Shown here one piece after another: positions 45,236 to 56,099 of a DNA stretch of 64,000 bases (position 1 is the stretch's first letter; each line of letters opens with the position of its first letter). The stretch is from Nemophila menziesii (lineage: Eukaryota > Streptophyta > Magnoliopsida > Boraginales > Hydrophyllaceae), in contig JARWIR010000005.1 in the NCBI GenBank assembly GCA_029959085.1, positions 8,744,501-8,808,500 on the forward strand, given 5' to 3'. A program made the position numbers and the translations under genes. The notes beneath the pieces are model-generated. The model searched no databases, had not been told where the DNA came from, and saw only the letters and a list, made by a program, of their open reading frames with translations.

Positions 45236-45668
45236 ATTGGTGATTTCCCTTTTTCAAACAAGATATTCGTAAGGAAACTCAAAAGAAAGGCTTGAATTTG
45301 GCTATGGAGATGAGGGAGAAGAAGGAAAGGGGGAGAAGGTTCTATTCTAAAGAATTTTGTAAAAATTAGTAATTGATCGTGGTGTTTAAAGTAGTAAGTG
45401 TGTGGGCTTACATTTAACACTCAAAAAATTCTACCGCCGGCTATAAGTGTGCTAGAGAATGAATATGATATTTATCATAAGGAGTAACATACATTTAACA
45501 CTCCAAAAAAATCTATAATAAATCTGCTAAAGAATGAACATAATATGTATGAGTAACACACATTTAACAGTACATGTGCTTGAGAATGAATATAATATGT
45601 ATTATAAGGAGTCACACACATTTAACACTCCAAAAAGTGAATGAACATAGTATGTATGGAAAATACGG
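45236..45668. other. Spacer 3' of the Yippee/F-box gene
   Basis: The segment at 45440-45650 holds four loose repeats of ACACATTTAACA(C/G)T with AGAATGAATATAATATGTAT. No gene is seen. A polyadenylation site for the minus-strand gene is likely here but was not located. Confidence 0.45.
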
Positions 45669-47678
45669 TCAGAGTTTAATTTTCTCAAACTCTGAACTCA
45701 TGTTCTCGGTTGAGTAAATCTCTGAGGTAACTCTTCTGATGGGCGTCTCTTCAGGTGGAAAATCTGCACTCCTACTCAAGCTGTCTACGTGTACATTATT
45801 ATAATAGGAAACTGGTGTAAAGTCTTCAAAGCTGTTCCACTCCCTGGTTTTAATACGGTAGACATAAACACATTGGGCACTGCCTAATACCAATACTTCT
45901 CCCTTCTCTAACCAACCATATGGCCTTATTTGCTTATAGTTTGCACCAGATTGACATAAGTCAAGGGTAGTGTGTATTTTCCATGATTGATTCTCTAGCA
46001 CCCAAAACACATACACATAACTTTTTACCTTTTGACATATGCACAAAGATTTATCCATTGGAAGTAAAATTAGCTGATCATAATTGTTACCCATTTGAGG
46101 TAAATCGATTCTTTTAAATGTCTCTTTTTCAATCTCATAACAAAGGATGTATTGATTTTCTCTTACCTGTGACCAATATATAGAACCTTCTACTGAAGCT
46201 GAGGATAGTATTGCCTCATGAAGTCTTTCTGATGGTAACAGGCAACTAGTATCAACCGTTCTCCAATTATCATCAACTCCCACGGTTAAAATCATCTTCT
46301 TATTGTACCCAGAGAAAAATAACTTGTATACTTTCGATTGTGATGCATAAACGAGATGCCAAAATCCAAAGGGTGTATGAGGAAATACAGGAAGTGCAAA
46401 ATACCTCTTGGTGACCATATTTGCAATATAACAAGCACTCCCAGAACCACGATTTTGAGAACCACGATATTGAGGGCCTAGTACAAAAACTAACCCATCA
46501 CAGCTTGCCACGATTCTACTCGCAAATCGCAAATCGATCTCTTTCACTTCAAACCCACTACTATGTTTTGATGATGATCTAAGTAAGCACCTTCTGTTGT
46601 TGTTAAAGCACGGTTTGATGAAGAAACAACTAGATGCTTCATTGATTTGTGAATAGATAAACGAAGAGGACTCAATAGTAAATTTCCAATCTCTTTGAAC
46701 GTATTTCATCACATTATGGAGTGTTTCAGCTGGGAGGTGACTAAGGATGAGACGAAGAATCTCATTTGGACAATAGAATTGGCTTTTGATGCTCCTCCCA
46801 ATCGTCTGTATGAATGAACATAAATATTATACTCAGGTATACAATATACAATCTTCCAAGTTATTCAATAATTATCTTCCAGAATTCATATTTAATTTGA
46901 TCTAAAAACATATTCTCAATGAAAAACTCAAAAAGCAATACATATATAAGTTACCTGTTTAAATTCGTGGGTGGGGCCCATTGTAGTTCCATTACAACGA
47001 AGAAGCTTCTTCCTGAATATGCACAAAATTTTTGAGATGAAACATTTAAATTATACTAATATAGATGAGTAGTGTTAGAGACTTACAGCTCCAACTTGAA
47101 TATCTCTGTCTTCTCAACACAAGTGGAGATAGTCTCTATCTGATTATGAATCTAAAGCATGTTAATTAATACTTAAATTGATCAGATGAACCCAATTATA
47201 TAAGTCAAAATACAAATTAAAAAATAAAATCTTACAATTTTCTGGCCAAGAATCGTGTTACATTGAATGCAATACACATCAGCTTCACTCAATCCTTTGA
47301 CCTCTCTATGGCTACTTTCATCCACACGTAAATTTAGACTACAAACCATCAAAAAATCATCAGTATTTGCGAGCTTCAAATAATCAAATAAATAAGCATC
47401 ATGGATCATCTTACGCATTACTGAACATCCCAGTAGGATTCGAAGTGGAAAGATCATTATACTGAAATTAAATGGAAAATTCATCAAGAAAATAATAGAT
47501 TGACATAAACTAACAAATTAAAAAAAATAAACAATCTTCAATATAAGCGAAATTAGTGAGATATAATCTGTACGTCGAAAGGTACAATGTCGGAGATCTT
47601 GGTGTTACAAGTACGACAAAGATGACTCTTGTCCTTCTCTGAATCCAAGTAACGGCGCAATTTAGATCCTCCTGACAT
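45669..47678 (-). CDS. Predicted Yippee-domain/F-box fusion protein, six coding exons, 504 aa
   Basis: The coding exons on the minus strand are 47678-47574, 47461-47415, 47338-47236, 47151-47087, 47012-46955 and 46805-45669. Every junction is GT-AG, the phases match, and the total of 1515 nt reads without a stop. Residues 1-126 carry a Yippee-like zinc-binding domain: CRTC (21-24) and CIQC (74-77) are spaced CX2C-X49-CX2C, with GLSEADVYCIQC and ILGQKI matching the second half of the Yippee fold. Residues about 136-180 form an F-box (CPNEILRLILSHLPAETL..VMKYVQRDW), followed by an F-box-associated region related to the F-box genes at 21706 and 34248. It would be an SCF substrate receptor with an extra Yippee domain; this role is inferred. 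The alternative is two adjacent genes, with a separate F-box start at ATG 46981 in exon 5. Confidence 0.75.
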
Positions 47679-47693
47679 TATGGAATCTATAAT

Positions 47694-48270
47694 CTGCAAT
47701 TAATTCGATTAATATTAAATAACATTATTATATAGTAACAAACCCAATATATAAATCAGATTATATAATGCGACTTCAAGAAAATAACAAACTCAGATTT
47801 GTTTATCGTGCTTATATAAAGTGTTTCAAGAAAGAACGAAAGCAATTAAGATGATGAAAATGGAGTTCGCTGGTTACTCTAAACACAGACTTCAAGAAAA
47901 TAACAAACCTAAGGTTTATAGTGCAGATGTAAAGCCTTCCAAGAAACAATGGAGCAAGGTCAATTATTATCAAAGAATTAATCGATCATATCACTTAAAT
48001 TAAGATGATGAAGAAATGGAGTATTAGATCGAAACACAGACCTCAAGAAGATAATAAACCTAATATTTGTTTATCGTGCTGGTATAAAGGGTTTCAAGAA
48101 AGAACGAAAGCAATTAAGATGATGAAAATGGAGTTCGCTGGTTACTCTAAACACAGACTTCAAGAAAATAACAAACCTAAGGTTTATAGTGCAGATGTAA
48201 AGCGTTCCAAGAAACAATGGAGCAGCTCATGGATGTCAATTATTATCAAAGAATAAATCGAGCAACTTAC
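47694..48270 (-). repeat. Leader intron with a 268-bp tandem duplication
   Basis: Predicted 5'-UTR intron of the Yippee/F-box gene: donor CACG|GTAAGT at 48270 and acceptor TTGCAG at 47694, just before the ATG exon. Within it, 47797-47957 and 48065-48225 are near-identical, 268 bp apart, and the subunit CTTCAAGAAAATAACAAAC occurs additional times. The plus-strand open frames here come from this duplication. Confidence 0.7.
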
Positions 48271-48395
48271 CGTGAAATTTGGTAAGGAAGCAAGAGAAGT
48301 TGAGAATTATTATGAAGAAGTATAGTAGTCGCTGCTGATCACCCTAAGCTCAATTGTTGCACAAACGCTCAATCTTATTTTTCTACTCGTTCTCG
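48271..48395 (-). other. Predicted 5'-UTR exon of the Yippee/F-box gene
   Basis: An open, non-AT-rich block ends in a strong GTAAGT donor at 48270. It lies 25-30 bp downstream of the TATA box and contains no good ATG in frame with the coding exons. Confidence 0.55.
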
Positions 48396-48420
48396 TGTAA
48401 GTATAATAGTGGAAGAAACC

Positions 48421-48431
48421 CTATATATATA
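48421..48431 (-). promoter_or_regulatory. TATA box of the Yippee/F-box gene
   Basis: The minus strand reads GTATATATATAG, about 30 bp upstream of the predicted leader exon. The position fits a plant core promoter; transcription start is inferred. Confidence 0.5.
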
Positions 48432-48719
48432 CTTAATCAGATATTTTGATCGACAGTTAGGATAGTGTCCATTTTATGGTCTAAGTACTAGTCTCGCTAT
48501 TTAGTATTTGTTGAATGTTGGAGAGAAAGGTGATATTATTGAGTGTTTGTTAAATGCACATGCAAATCCTAATGTAGTGAACTATGGTGTATTTGTAGTA
48601 AATTATAATGTTTTTGTTTTAATGTGGTGTGATTTTTTCTTTTCTTTAGTTTTCAAAAGGGGCCTTACAAAGAAAATTACATGCGAAAGAAAACAAAAGA
48701 AAAATAGAGAAAGAAAGGA

Positions 48720-49960
48720 ATAACCCTAACCAATTCCTGATTTATCAAAATTATCAGTAAATTCGAACAATGTAATTGATGATTCAAAAACAACGTTAGT
48801 TTCATGTCTAACTTTTTTTGCGAGTTTATCCACTTGATTGTTAAAACTTCTATTGATAAAATGGAAATTGATAGGACCAAATTCCGCAGCCTTTTGATTG
48901 ATCTTTTTAATAATCGGTTGGGTTTTTCAGCTTGTAACGGGCACCTGCCTAATACCTTAAATAGATTCAAGGTTATCTAATAGAATAAAATTCTTTTTCC
49001 TAGGATGTGTTTTACAAATATGAATGGCTTTTAATATTGCCATTGCCTCTCCTTTCAAAGCTGATTCGCAAACTAAATCCGTATTCATGACTCTTCGATG
49101 TTCATGTCCATTTCAATCTGTAGGTTTCCGATCCCAGTAGTTTCATATTTGTATTTGAAGGACGCATCACATTTTACTATTATATCTGCTTCGTCATAAT
49201 TTGGTTCTTCCTGTCTTATAGATATTGTTTCTTTATTCCTCATGGTTGTACTATTGACTAGTCAATACCATGAACTTCTTTCATCAACTTATTAGTGTTT
49301 AAAATGATGTTGTCCCCGTCTATATTTATATTCTCATTTAAAGTTTTTATTTTAGACTTCCAAATATTCTATATATTAATCATTACATAATTTGTTACAA
49401 TCATTCTTTCCCATTCTTCTTTTTGAGCAAATGTCAGTCGTCTTTATTATCCAATCTGCCAATAAGATGTTATCTTCCTCATCTATCCTAATCTGCATTG
49501 TAGTCCCTGCACATATTTCTTTTCAAATTTTAAAATGTAGTAGTAAATGTTCTATTGTATCTTTAGAACAACAACCTCATATACATTCTTTAGAATCCGC
49601 ATATTTTCTTTTGGACAAATTATTTTACGAGAGAATCACATTATTACAAGTCTGCCAAAGGAAAATCCTAATATCTTTTGGATATTAGAATCCCAGATTA
49701 TTTTTCAAAATTTTGAAGTATACTTACCTTGTTCATCAATAGTTTGTGGTTGATTTATCACCTGTTCTTCTATTAATTTCTTATAACCTGTTTTTGTATT
49801 ATATTTCTCAACTCTTGAGTAAGGCCATAGAAACTTATCTCTATTCGTTATGTCAATGACATGCATTCTCATAATAGAAGATATAATAGGTTTCGGAAAG
49901 GTCTTATCAAGTATTTCCATACTCCAAATAGAAATTATTACTATATAAGTCATATTATCA
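48720..49960 (-). mobile_element. Decayed LINE fragment: zinc region and RNase H
   Basis: On the minus strand, 49953-49705 encodes FLWPYSRVEKYNTKTGYKKL, which matches the WPYTKTGDYSTKSG segment of the LINE at 10188. 49180-49110 encodes a CDASFKYKYETTGIG start of RNase H, and 48970-48730 the rest in broken frames. Many stops are present. It is a relative of the LINE at 10188-17347, in the same orientation. Confidence 0.75.
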
Positions 49961-51400
49961 ACTTTAATGGCTATCTATACCCTTGTCAATTAATATTATC
50001 TATAAAAGTCATAAAGAAAATTATTTTACCAAATATACCCTTTTCTTTTCTGATTTTATATGAGTAATAATTTACTTTTTCTTCTCATTAATCCATATAA
50101 CTGAAAAATATAAAAAAAAGCCGCTTCTCATCTTCTTTCTCTCCGAAGAGCCACCATCAACACCGCCGCAGCAGTCTAACTTCGTCGTCGATCAACGTAG
50201 AAGCCCACTCCACCTTCACAACCCAAACTCCGACCTCCGCAATCTCCGAACTCCGAGCCAACTTTCTCATCTATCAAGGTACACACTTTAATTTTAAATA
50301 TGTCCTTCGAGTTAGTTTAATAAGGTAAATGAACCATGAGTTTTTAGTTAATTACGTTATTGAACCTGTACTTGTTTTGAGTTAATTGTACAAAATTAAA
50401 CAGTAGGTTCCTATATATTTCAAGATTGCACTAGAAGTCCCTATACACTGTAACAAATTGAAAAGGAAATCTGTATATTTTATTTTTTAGAAGTTAACTG
50501 CAGTAAAAGTTACATTTTTATTAAGTTAATTGCACTATAGGTCTTATTTCAAAACAAATGAACAATACATAGTAATAAATCCACATTACAGATATTTTTA
50601 TATATATGTAATGGTTTTGGGTTTAATTCGGTCTGGTTTGTGCAGGCTAAGGGAATGCAGGACCCGGAATTCTAGAACATACTTACTTACGGATCCAGTG
50701 ATGAGACAGGTGAGTGAGTTTTTGTTACTAGAGGAATGTGTGTGAAAGTGATATAATAAATTACTAAAATTGTGTGTGTATTTATTTAATGGATTTCCTA
50801 GAGAACTTAGATGGTGCTCAGGACCACATGAAGAATCCATCTGTGATGAACTTAAAGGGTGTTCAAGTGAAGTGATTTTTGGAAGATGATAGTAAAAACA
50901 TTTCTGAAATTGTTGATAAGTGACAACACGTTGTATAATAAGTGGCACAGTGTGATTAGTTGGAAAAAAATCTTGAATTTGCCATGGAGTAGTGAGAGGG
51001 AAAAGATGTGATAGATAATATAGAAAATTGGTTGGCTTTAGAAATTACAGCGTTAAGTGTCATTGCTGAGCGCACAAAATTTTCTATAGAAGACGTTAAA
51101 ACTCCTCGAAAAAGGGCATTTTGGTAAGTTTAGAGACACTGTATGTTTTGTAAATGGGTTGGTGAACTTGGGTAAGTGGCATGCCTAATCTGATTGAGGG
51201 ATGGTTCGTTAAAGCTGGGGTAAGAGTTCATGTGTCTCGGGTGCAACCAAGAGATCTGGGAATCCCTCTAGTTAAATCTTTGTGGGTTCCACCGAGTAAC
51301 GGAGCGGACTTTTTACTTGAGGCAGAAACACTCGATTTGACTTAAAAGAAGAGAATAATGTTTTCTTATCTATCTTTTAATGTTGTATGCTCAAATTGTA
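49961..51400 (+). other. Unassigned stretch with exon-like blocks
   Basis: A pyrimidine-rich, leader-like block at 50110-50280 ends in TCAAG|GTACAC. At about 50646-50709 an exon-like block runs from an acceptor TGCAG to a donor CAG|GTGAGT. A third block follows CCTAG near 50800, and an open run at 51180-51345 ends in TGA/TAA. Together these look like remains of a multi-exon plus-strand gene, but I do not recognise any family and the frames do not join cleanly. It may be another captured gene fragment. Confidence 0.35.
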
Positions 51401-51459
51401 TTACCTTGGATTTATTCTACGGATATGCTCAAATTGTTCTTCCTTCTATTTGTTATAAT

Positions 51460-51565
51460 TAGAAAATGGAAATAGTCATACGGGGAATTAATAAGATAAT
51501 TTGATTTACAAGGGAAATAGTCATATGGGGAATTAATAAGATAATTTGATTTACAAGAGTAATGA
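51460..51565 (+). repeat. Tandem duplication of about 45 bp
   Basis: The block GAAATAGTCATA(C/T)GGGGAATT plus AATAAGATAATTTGATTTACAAG occurs twice in a row. Confidence 0.85.
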
Positions 51566-51566
51566 T

Positions 51567-51751
51567 ATTTGTCACCCTTTTTGTATCACCTTTTTATCAC
51601 CTTTTTATCACCTTTTATGTGTATACTTACATGAACCAATGAATTGATTTCTCTATCCTATTTAATTTTTCTCTATCTTCTATTCAAGGAAATCAATACA
51701 TATATATAGAAGGGTGATAAAAGGGTGATATGAAAAAGGGTGACATATATC
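51567..51751. mobile_element. Small MITE with inverted ends
   Basis: The left end GATATTTGTCACCCTTTTTG and the inverted right end GATATATGTCACCCTTTTTC pair over about 45 bp, including TATCACC repeats. The target duplication is not clear. Confidence 0.65.
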
Positions 51752-51990
51752 TTTTTACAAATAGTTTACATTTCGATTTGATTATAGAAAAAATAAAAGA
51801 TGTTAAAGTTTCTTTAAAAAATTCAATAGACAAGCTGTTAGGGAAGACTATCTTTTCACACTATTTGATGATGGGATGTTGCGATGGCTTGGTGTCATTA
51901 ATAGCTCCTAATAGCTCCTACTTGCTAACATGGGCCAAAGATAATCACACTATTTGTCGGGTGTTGCTTCTGTAGAGGTATATCAGCTTA

Positions 51991-52536
51991 TAGGGCTGCA
52001 AACGAGCCGAGCCGAGCCGAATACTAGATGTACAGGCTTGTTTGTTTATTTTTTCGAGCCGAGCTCAAAATTAAACGAGCCGGGCCGAGCCGAGCTCAAA
52101 TTTAAACGAGTCGAGCCCGAGCTTCCAATGATCTATATAATGAATGTTATAACTTGTTTATTTAACTTATAGAACCATCTTTTAAAGTTGTTTTTTATGG
52201 TTGAAATGAGATTTTAATGAATATTTGGTATTTGATGGAGTGTATAACATGAAAATATGAAACATAACATTAATAAAAAAAAATGTCTAAATAAATTAAA
52301 ATATCCAATTTAATATTGAAGGTTTAATAGTATATTTATAAGCAAATAATATATTAATTTATAATTCAAAAATTTTAAACGAGCTCACGAGTCGAGCTCG
52401 AGCAGGCTCGTTTATTTATCGAGTTTAAAATGAAGCTTGAGTTTGAGCTTGTTTATATTCGAGCCGATCTCGAACGAGCTTTTCTCCGAGCCGAGCTCGA
52501 GCGGCTCTCGAGCGGCTTGGTTCGTTTGAAGCCCTA
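51991..52536. mobile_element. hAT-type MITE, 546 bp, rich in CGAGCCGAGC
   Basis: The ends TAGGGCTGCAAACGAGCC and, inverted, TAGGGCTTCAAACGAACC are flanked by the 8-bp duplication TCAGCTTA at 51983-51990 and 52537-52544. Subterminal regions are full of GAGCC/GAGCTC motifs and the middle is AT-rich. It does not encode a transposase. Confidence 0.92.
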
Positions 52537-52574
52537 TCAGCTTACATAGAAGCTTATGCATAGAAATATACCGT

Positions 52575-53045
52575 TTAAATTTGTAGTTTGGTGGAATTTT
52601 TCCCACCAAACAGCATAAACCCTAAATATAATTTGGTGGGATTTTTCCTACCAAATAACAACATAAATCAAAACTAGTTTGGTGGGATTTGTTCATCAAA
52701 ACAACATAAACTAATGTAATTTGGTGGAAAAAATTTGACTAATTATTTGGTGGGATTTTTCCAACCAAATAACAACATAAAAATTTGGTGGGAACAAAAA
52801 CTGGCCGGAAAAATTTGGTGAGAAAAAAACTGGCCGGAAAAATTTGGTGAGAAAAAAATTGGCCGGAAATTTTTGGCGGGAAAAAATTTGGCCGGAAAAG
52901 TTGGCCGCAAATTTTTTAGCGGGAAACTTCAGTTTGGTGGGAATATTTAGTCAAGGGTATTATTGTCTAATTATTTTTTTATATTAGACATGACTTTTAT
53001 GGGCAATATCACCTCCTTCTAGGGTGGTATTGGTAATTGCCTCTG
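52575..53045. repeat. Dispersed repeat with TTGGTGGGAAAA arrays, copy 2
   Basis: Same organisation as 32100-32450, but longer. It ends in the same GGTATTGGTAATTGCCTCT, after which the two copies diverge, marking the element's edge. Confidence 0.7.
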
Positions 53046-53046
53046 T

Positions 53047-53385
53047 CTGGGAATTTTTTTTAAATCGTCATAAGTAACCCTAAAAAAAATCAGAAAAATA
53101 AAAAAATTGTATTTTTGGATAAAGCAAATTAATATTTACGTCTATGATGTTTTTTGAATTTTTTTTAACAAACATGAAATTCACTGTTCGAAATAGTGAA
53201 TTTTTTTCGCAAACATGAAATTCACTGTTTGAAACAATGAATTTCGTGTCTGCGGAAAAAATCAAAAAATTCAAAAAAAAAAAAATAGACGTAAATATAA
53301 ATTTCCTTTATCCGAAAATGCAATTTTTTTATTTTTCTGATTTTTTTAGAATTAGTTATGACGAATTTAAAAAAAAAATCTTGGA
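53047..53385. mobile_element. Long foldback element
   Basis: The left half (CGTCATAAGTAACCCTAAAA..) pairs with the right half (..GAATTAGTTATGACG) over about 130-150 bp, including ATCAGAAAAATAAAAAAATTG and TACGTCTA blocks. The centre has two direct AACATGAAATTCACTGTT units. It is non-coding; target duplication not clear. Confidence 0.75.
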
Positions 53386-53404
53386 CGCCCGCGCCTGGTT
53401 GATT

Positions 53405-53509
53405 TAGTAGTAGTAGGTGGTGGTTGTGGTTATGGTTGTTGTTGTTGTTGTTGTGGTGGTGGTTGTCATGGGGTGGTAGTAATAGGGTGATGGTGGTGGT
53501 GGTGGTAAG
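53405..53509. repeat. GGT/GTT trinucleotide-rich tract
   Basis: An imperfect (GGT)n/(GTT)n microsatellite. The hAT element at 53510 inserted into it, and the tract resumes after 54001. Confidence 0.85.
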
Positions 53510-54001
53510 CAGAGGCGGATCTACTTAATCAAAAGGTGGGCTGAAGCCCACCCTCAAATCTTAAAAAAACAATTAGCCTATTTATTTAATATTTTTTAAA
53601 AATTCAATACATTTCTAGACTTTTAATCCATACTTCTATTATAATATTCACTTTATGAATAATTTTTCATCAAATATCATGTATTCTTTACACTCTTATT
53701 AATTATTGTTAATATTATAACGCACATTAAGTAATAGAAAATTATTTATTTATACAATTGAAATTTCACTTAATTGATTGATTCGAATTTATTTTATTTG
53801 AAAAAAAGTATAAAAAAACGATTGAATAGGACATTGTCGACGATTGTAATTTTTTTATATTTATATGATTTTATTAAATCACTAAATTCAATTATTTCAT
53901 GTGATATTAAACACCAACAACTTTTTTTTCTCGGGGGCGTTGCCCCCGAACACCCGTAATATTCAAGCCCACCCTCATTTATGTTTCTAGATTCGCCACT
54001 G
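53510..54001. mobile_element. Non-autonomous hAT element, 492 bp
   Basis: Terminal repeats CAGAGGCGGATCTA and, inverted, CAGTGGCGAATCTA are flanked by GTGGTAAG at 53502-53509 and 54002-54009 (8 bp). A CGGGGGCGTTGCCCCCG palindrome lies near 53932. It does not encode a transposase. Confidence 0.92.
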
Positions 54002-54349
54002 GTGGTAAGGGTGGTGGGAAGTTGAAATAGGGTGGTTAAATTTAAATTATAAGTAATAGAGTAATTAAAAGTATTATATAAGATTGATTTTGTCAATAGA
54101 TGTTTTTAATAAATAATTTTATTAGGGGGTGTTCTTAGCAAATAAGTCTTTAATAGGCATTTATAAATAAAGGCTCTCTGGGAAAAGCACTAGATATGTG
54201 ATCATTAAAATAATCACTTAAAGTGATTTTAGATGTCAAAATAATTTTTTAATATTTTTTATAAATATTTAAATTTTAACTGAAAAGTGTTTTTTACTCT
54301 AAAATAATCAATCCCAAACGGATTCTTAACAATTCATATGAGTCAACCA

Positions 54350-54666
54350 ACATATGAGGTATTTAGTAAAGAGTTTTATGATATATAACAACCCATATGA
54401 TTTATTTTGTCGTAAAACTTTTGTGAAGCCTTGGGCTAATATTATTTGGTACTTGAGTGTGTTTCCTAAGCATGCTATTATTGTTTGGATGGCACTAAAT
54501 GAAAGACTTAAAACGAAGGATAGAATTACTTATATGGAGCTAGATCCGCTTTATGAGTTGTGTGGAGAAGATTTTGAATCGAATAAGCATCTCTTTTTCG
54601 ATTGTTCTTATGCAATGTCAATTTGGGATGAGATTAAATCATGTCTAGGATTAAATAAAGAGATGA
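54350..54666 (+). mobile_element. LINE zinc-binding-region fragment inside a MULE
   Basis: The plus strand encodes WYLSVFPKHAIIVWMALNE, LKTKDRITYM, LCGEDFESNKHLFFDC, the zf-RVT region that follows the reverse transcriptase in plant LINEs. MULE sequence begins at about 54667 on the other strand, so this fragment truncates the MULE. Confidence 0.75.
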
Positions 54667-55736
54667 ATAATTTTTCGAGCACTTTTTGTTTACCACGCCA
54701 TGCCTTAGCATACGAAATGAAATTACCATAGTCCTTATGTATTTGAGTTTGAATAAATCCAATCTTCATAGCTATATCGGTATTCACCATTGAGAATATT
54801 TCATCCCTTACAAAATGCGAAGTCAATTACCGGTGATTTTTTACGAGTATTCCGTGTTGACACTTATGTCCTTCTAACCTAGTAATTTGCCACACATTAT
54901 TACTACTATAAAAAGTACGGCGAATATAAAATGGACACCCGTCTTTAGCGTGTACACAAATACGTGTAATGTATTTATTTGTTGTCCTTTCCGATTTACA
55001 TTCCTTGTGGTTTTTAAGGTGCCACCTACTCACGTCCAACAAAAGAGCACGCCTAGAAGCGTACCGCTCACCCAACATGAGATTAACTCCTTTCACCATG
55101 GAAGATGGTTGACTCTTTTCCCAATCATGACACTCGACTCTTTCACTCATATCAAGAGGACCAAAATTGTAATTAGTTGGATTAGAGCAATCATCATCGT
55201 CATCGCCGTCTTCACCACTAACTTCACCTTCATCACTATATCCATGATAACCCTCTTCATCGGATGCCTCCGATTCGGTTTCACTTTCACTTCCATGTTC
55301 ACTATCAAAATCACGAATTGTCTCGCGAATCGGCTCAAGAGGTGAGGATGTATTACCACGCTCGTAAAATTTTTTTCCCTTTCTCACGCGAATTGGACGC
55401 TTGCGTTTTCCGAATTTCTTTAACCACGACACAAATCTCGATAGTTTGGTATTGGCCGTTCCTCGCCCCACCAATCATCACATTGATTGTCTCCTCCCCA
55501 ACATCTATCGCATGATACCGTGGAGGGTTTGCCGAAACCGGACAACGCCATTTCAAATCGAAATTCACTTCATTTTCGTTCCATTTGCAATTTGAACACA
55601 CGGCTTGTTTTAACCCAATTAGCCCAATATCTCCTCCGGTCATAAAAGCTTTACAATCTCCCCCGTTATATTCAACAACACCGTTACCACTTTGAACAAT
55701 ATCTCCCCGATAAAAACATAACCACATAACATTCAT
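54667..55736 (-). pseudogene. MULE (Mutator-like) transposase, N-terminal part
   Basis: 55736-55353 encodes a PB1-like start (VEYNGGDCKAFMTGGDIG) and YHAIDVGEETINVMIGG. After a frameshift, 55474-54827 encodes a basic segment, a long acidic stretch, and the MuDR DNA-binding domain (LMLGERYASRRALLLDV, CPFYIRR, HKCQHG). A further shift gives 54826-54667, ending SYAKAWRGKQKVLEKLF, the conserved step before the transposase core. The catalytic core is absent. Hairpin repeats at 56100-56320 lie upstream and may be its subterminal region. Confidence 0.85.
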
Positions 55737-55739
55737 TTT

Positions 55740-56095
55740 TACCTAAAAACCAATAAAACACACAACCAAATCAATACTAAATCAAACACAATAAATAAAA
55801 CCTATTTAAAACTAATCAACACTAAATCAAACACAATATATAAAACCTAGTTTAAACTAATCAATTTAAACACAAACTCCTACAACTATTATTTAAAAAA
55901 ACCATAATTTTCTTACTTAAATATATTAGATATAATACAAAATGAATAGAGTAATTACCTTCAAGGTGAGATATTCAAGGATTTGATGAAATAGTTGTAG
56001 ATATTAGGATGAATTTGGGTGTAGAAGAGAGAAATGGGGAATGTGGGGTATAAATTTTCAGATTAGAATTTGTGAATTGGGGGGATAGTATTATT
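55740..56095. other. AT-rich spacer upstream of the MULE ORF
   Basis: No gene is seen. ACTAATCAA.. and AAATCAAACACAATA blocks repeat at 55760-55870. Confidence 0.45.
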
Positions 56096-56099
56096 CAGG

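Noticed and set aside
46980..46981. Start of a stand-alone F-box gene at ATG 46981
   Set aside because: Possible, but the frame is open through this ATG and upstream exons join in phase, so the longer fusion model was preferred; transcript data must decide.
47821..48256. Plus-strand frames of 60 and 83 codons
   Set aside because: They are shadows of the 268-bp tandem duplication in a predicted intron, with no homology.
54887..55345. 152-codon plus-strand frame
   Set aside because: It is the antisense of the MULE transposase, whose minus-strand motifs are clear.
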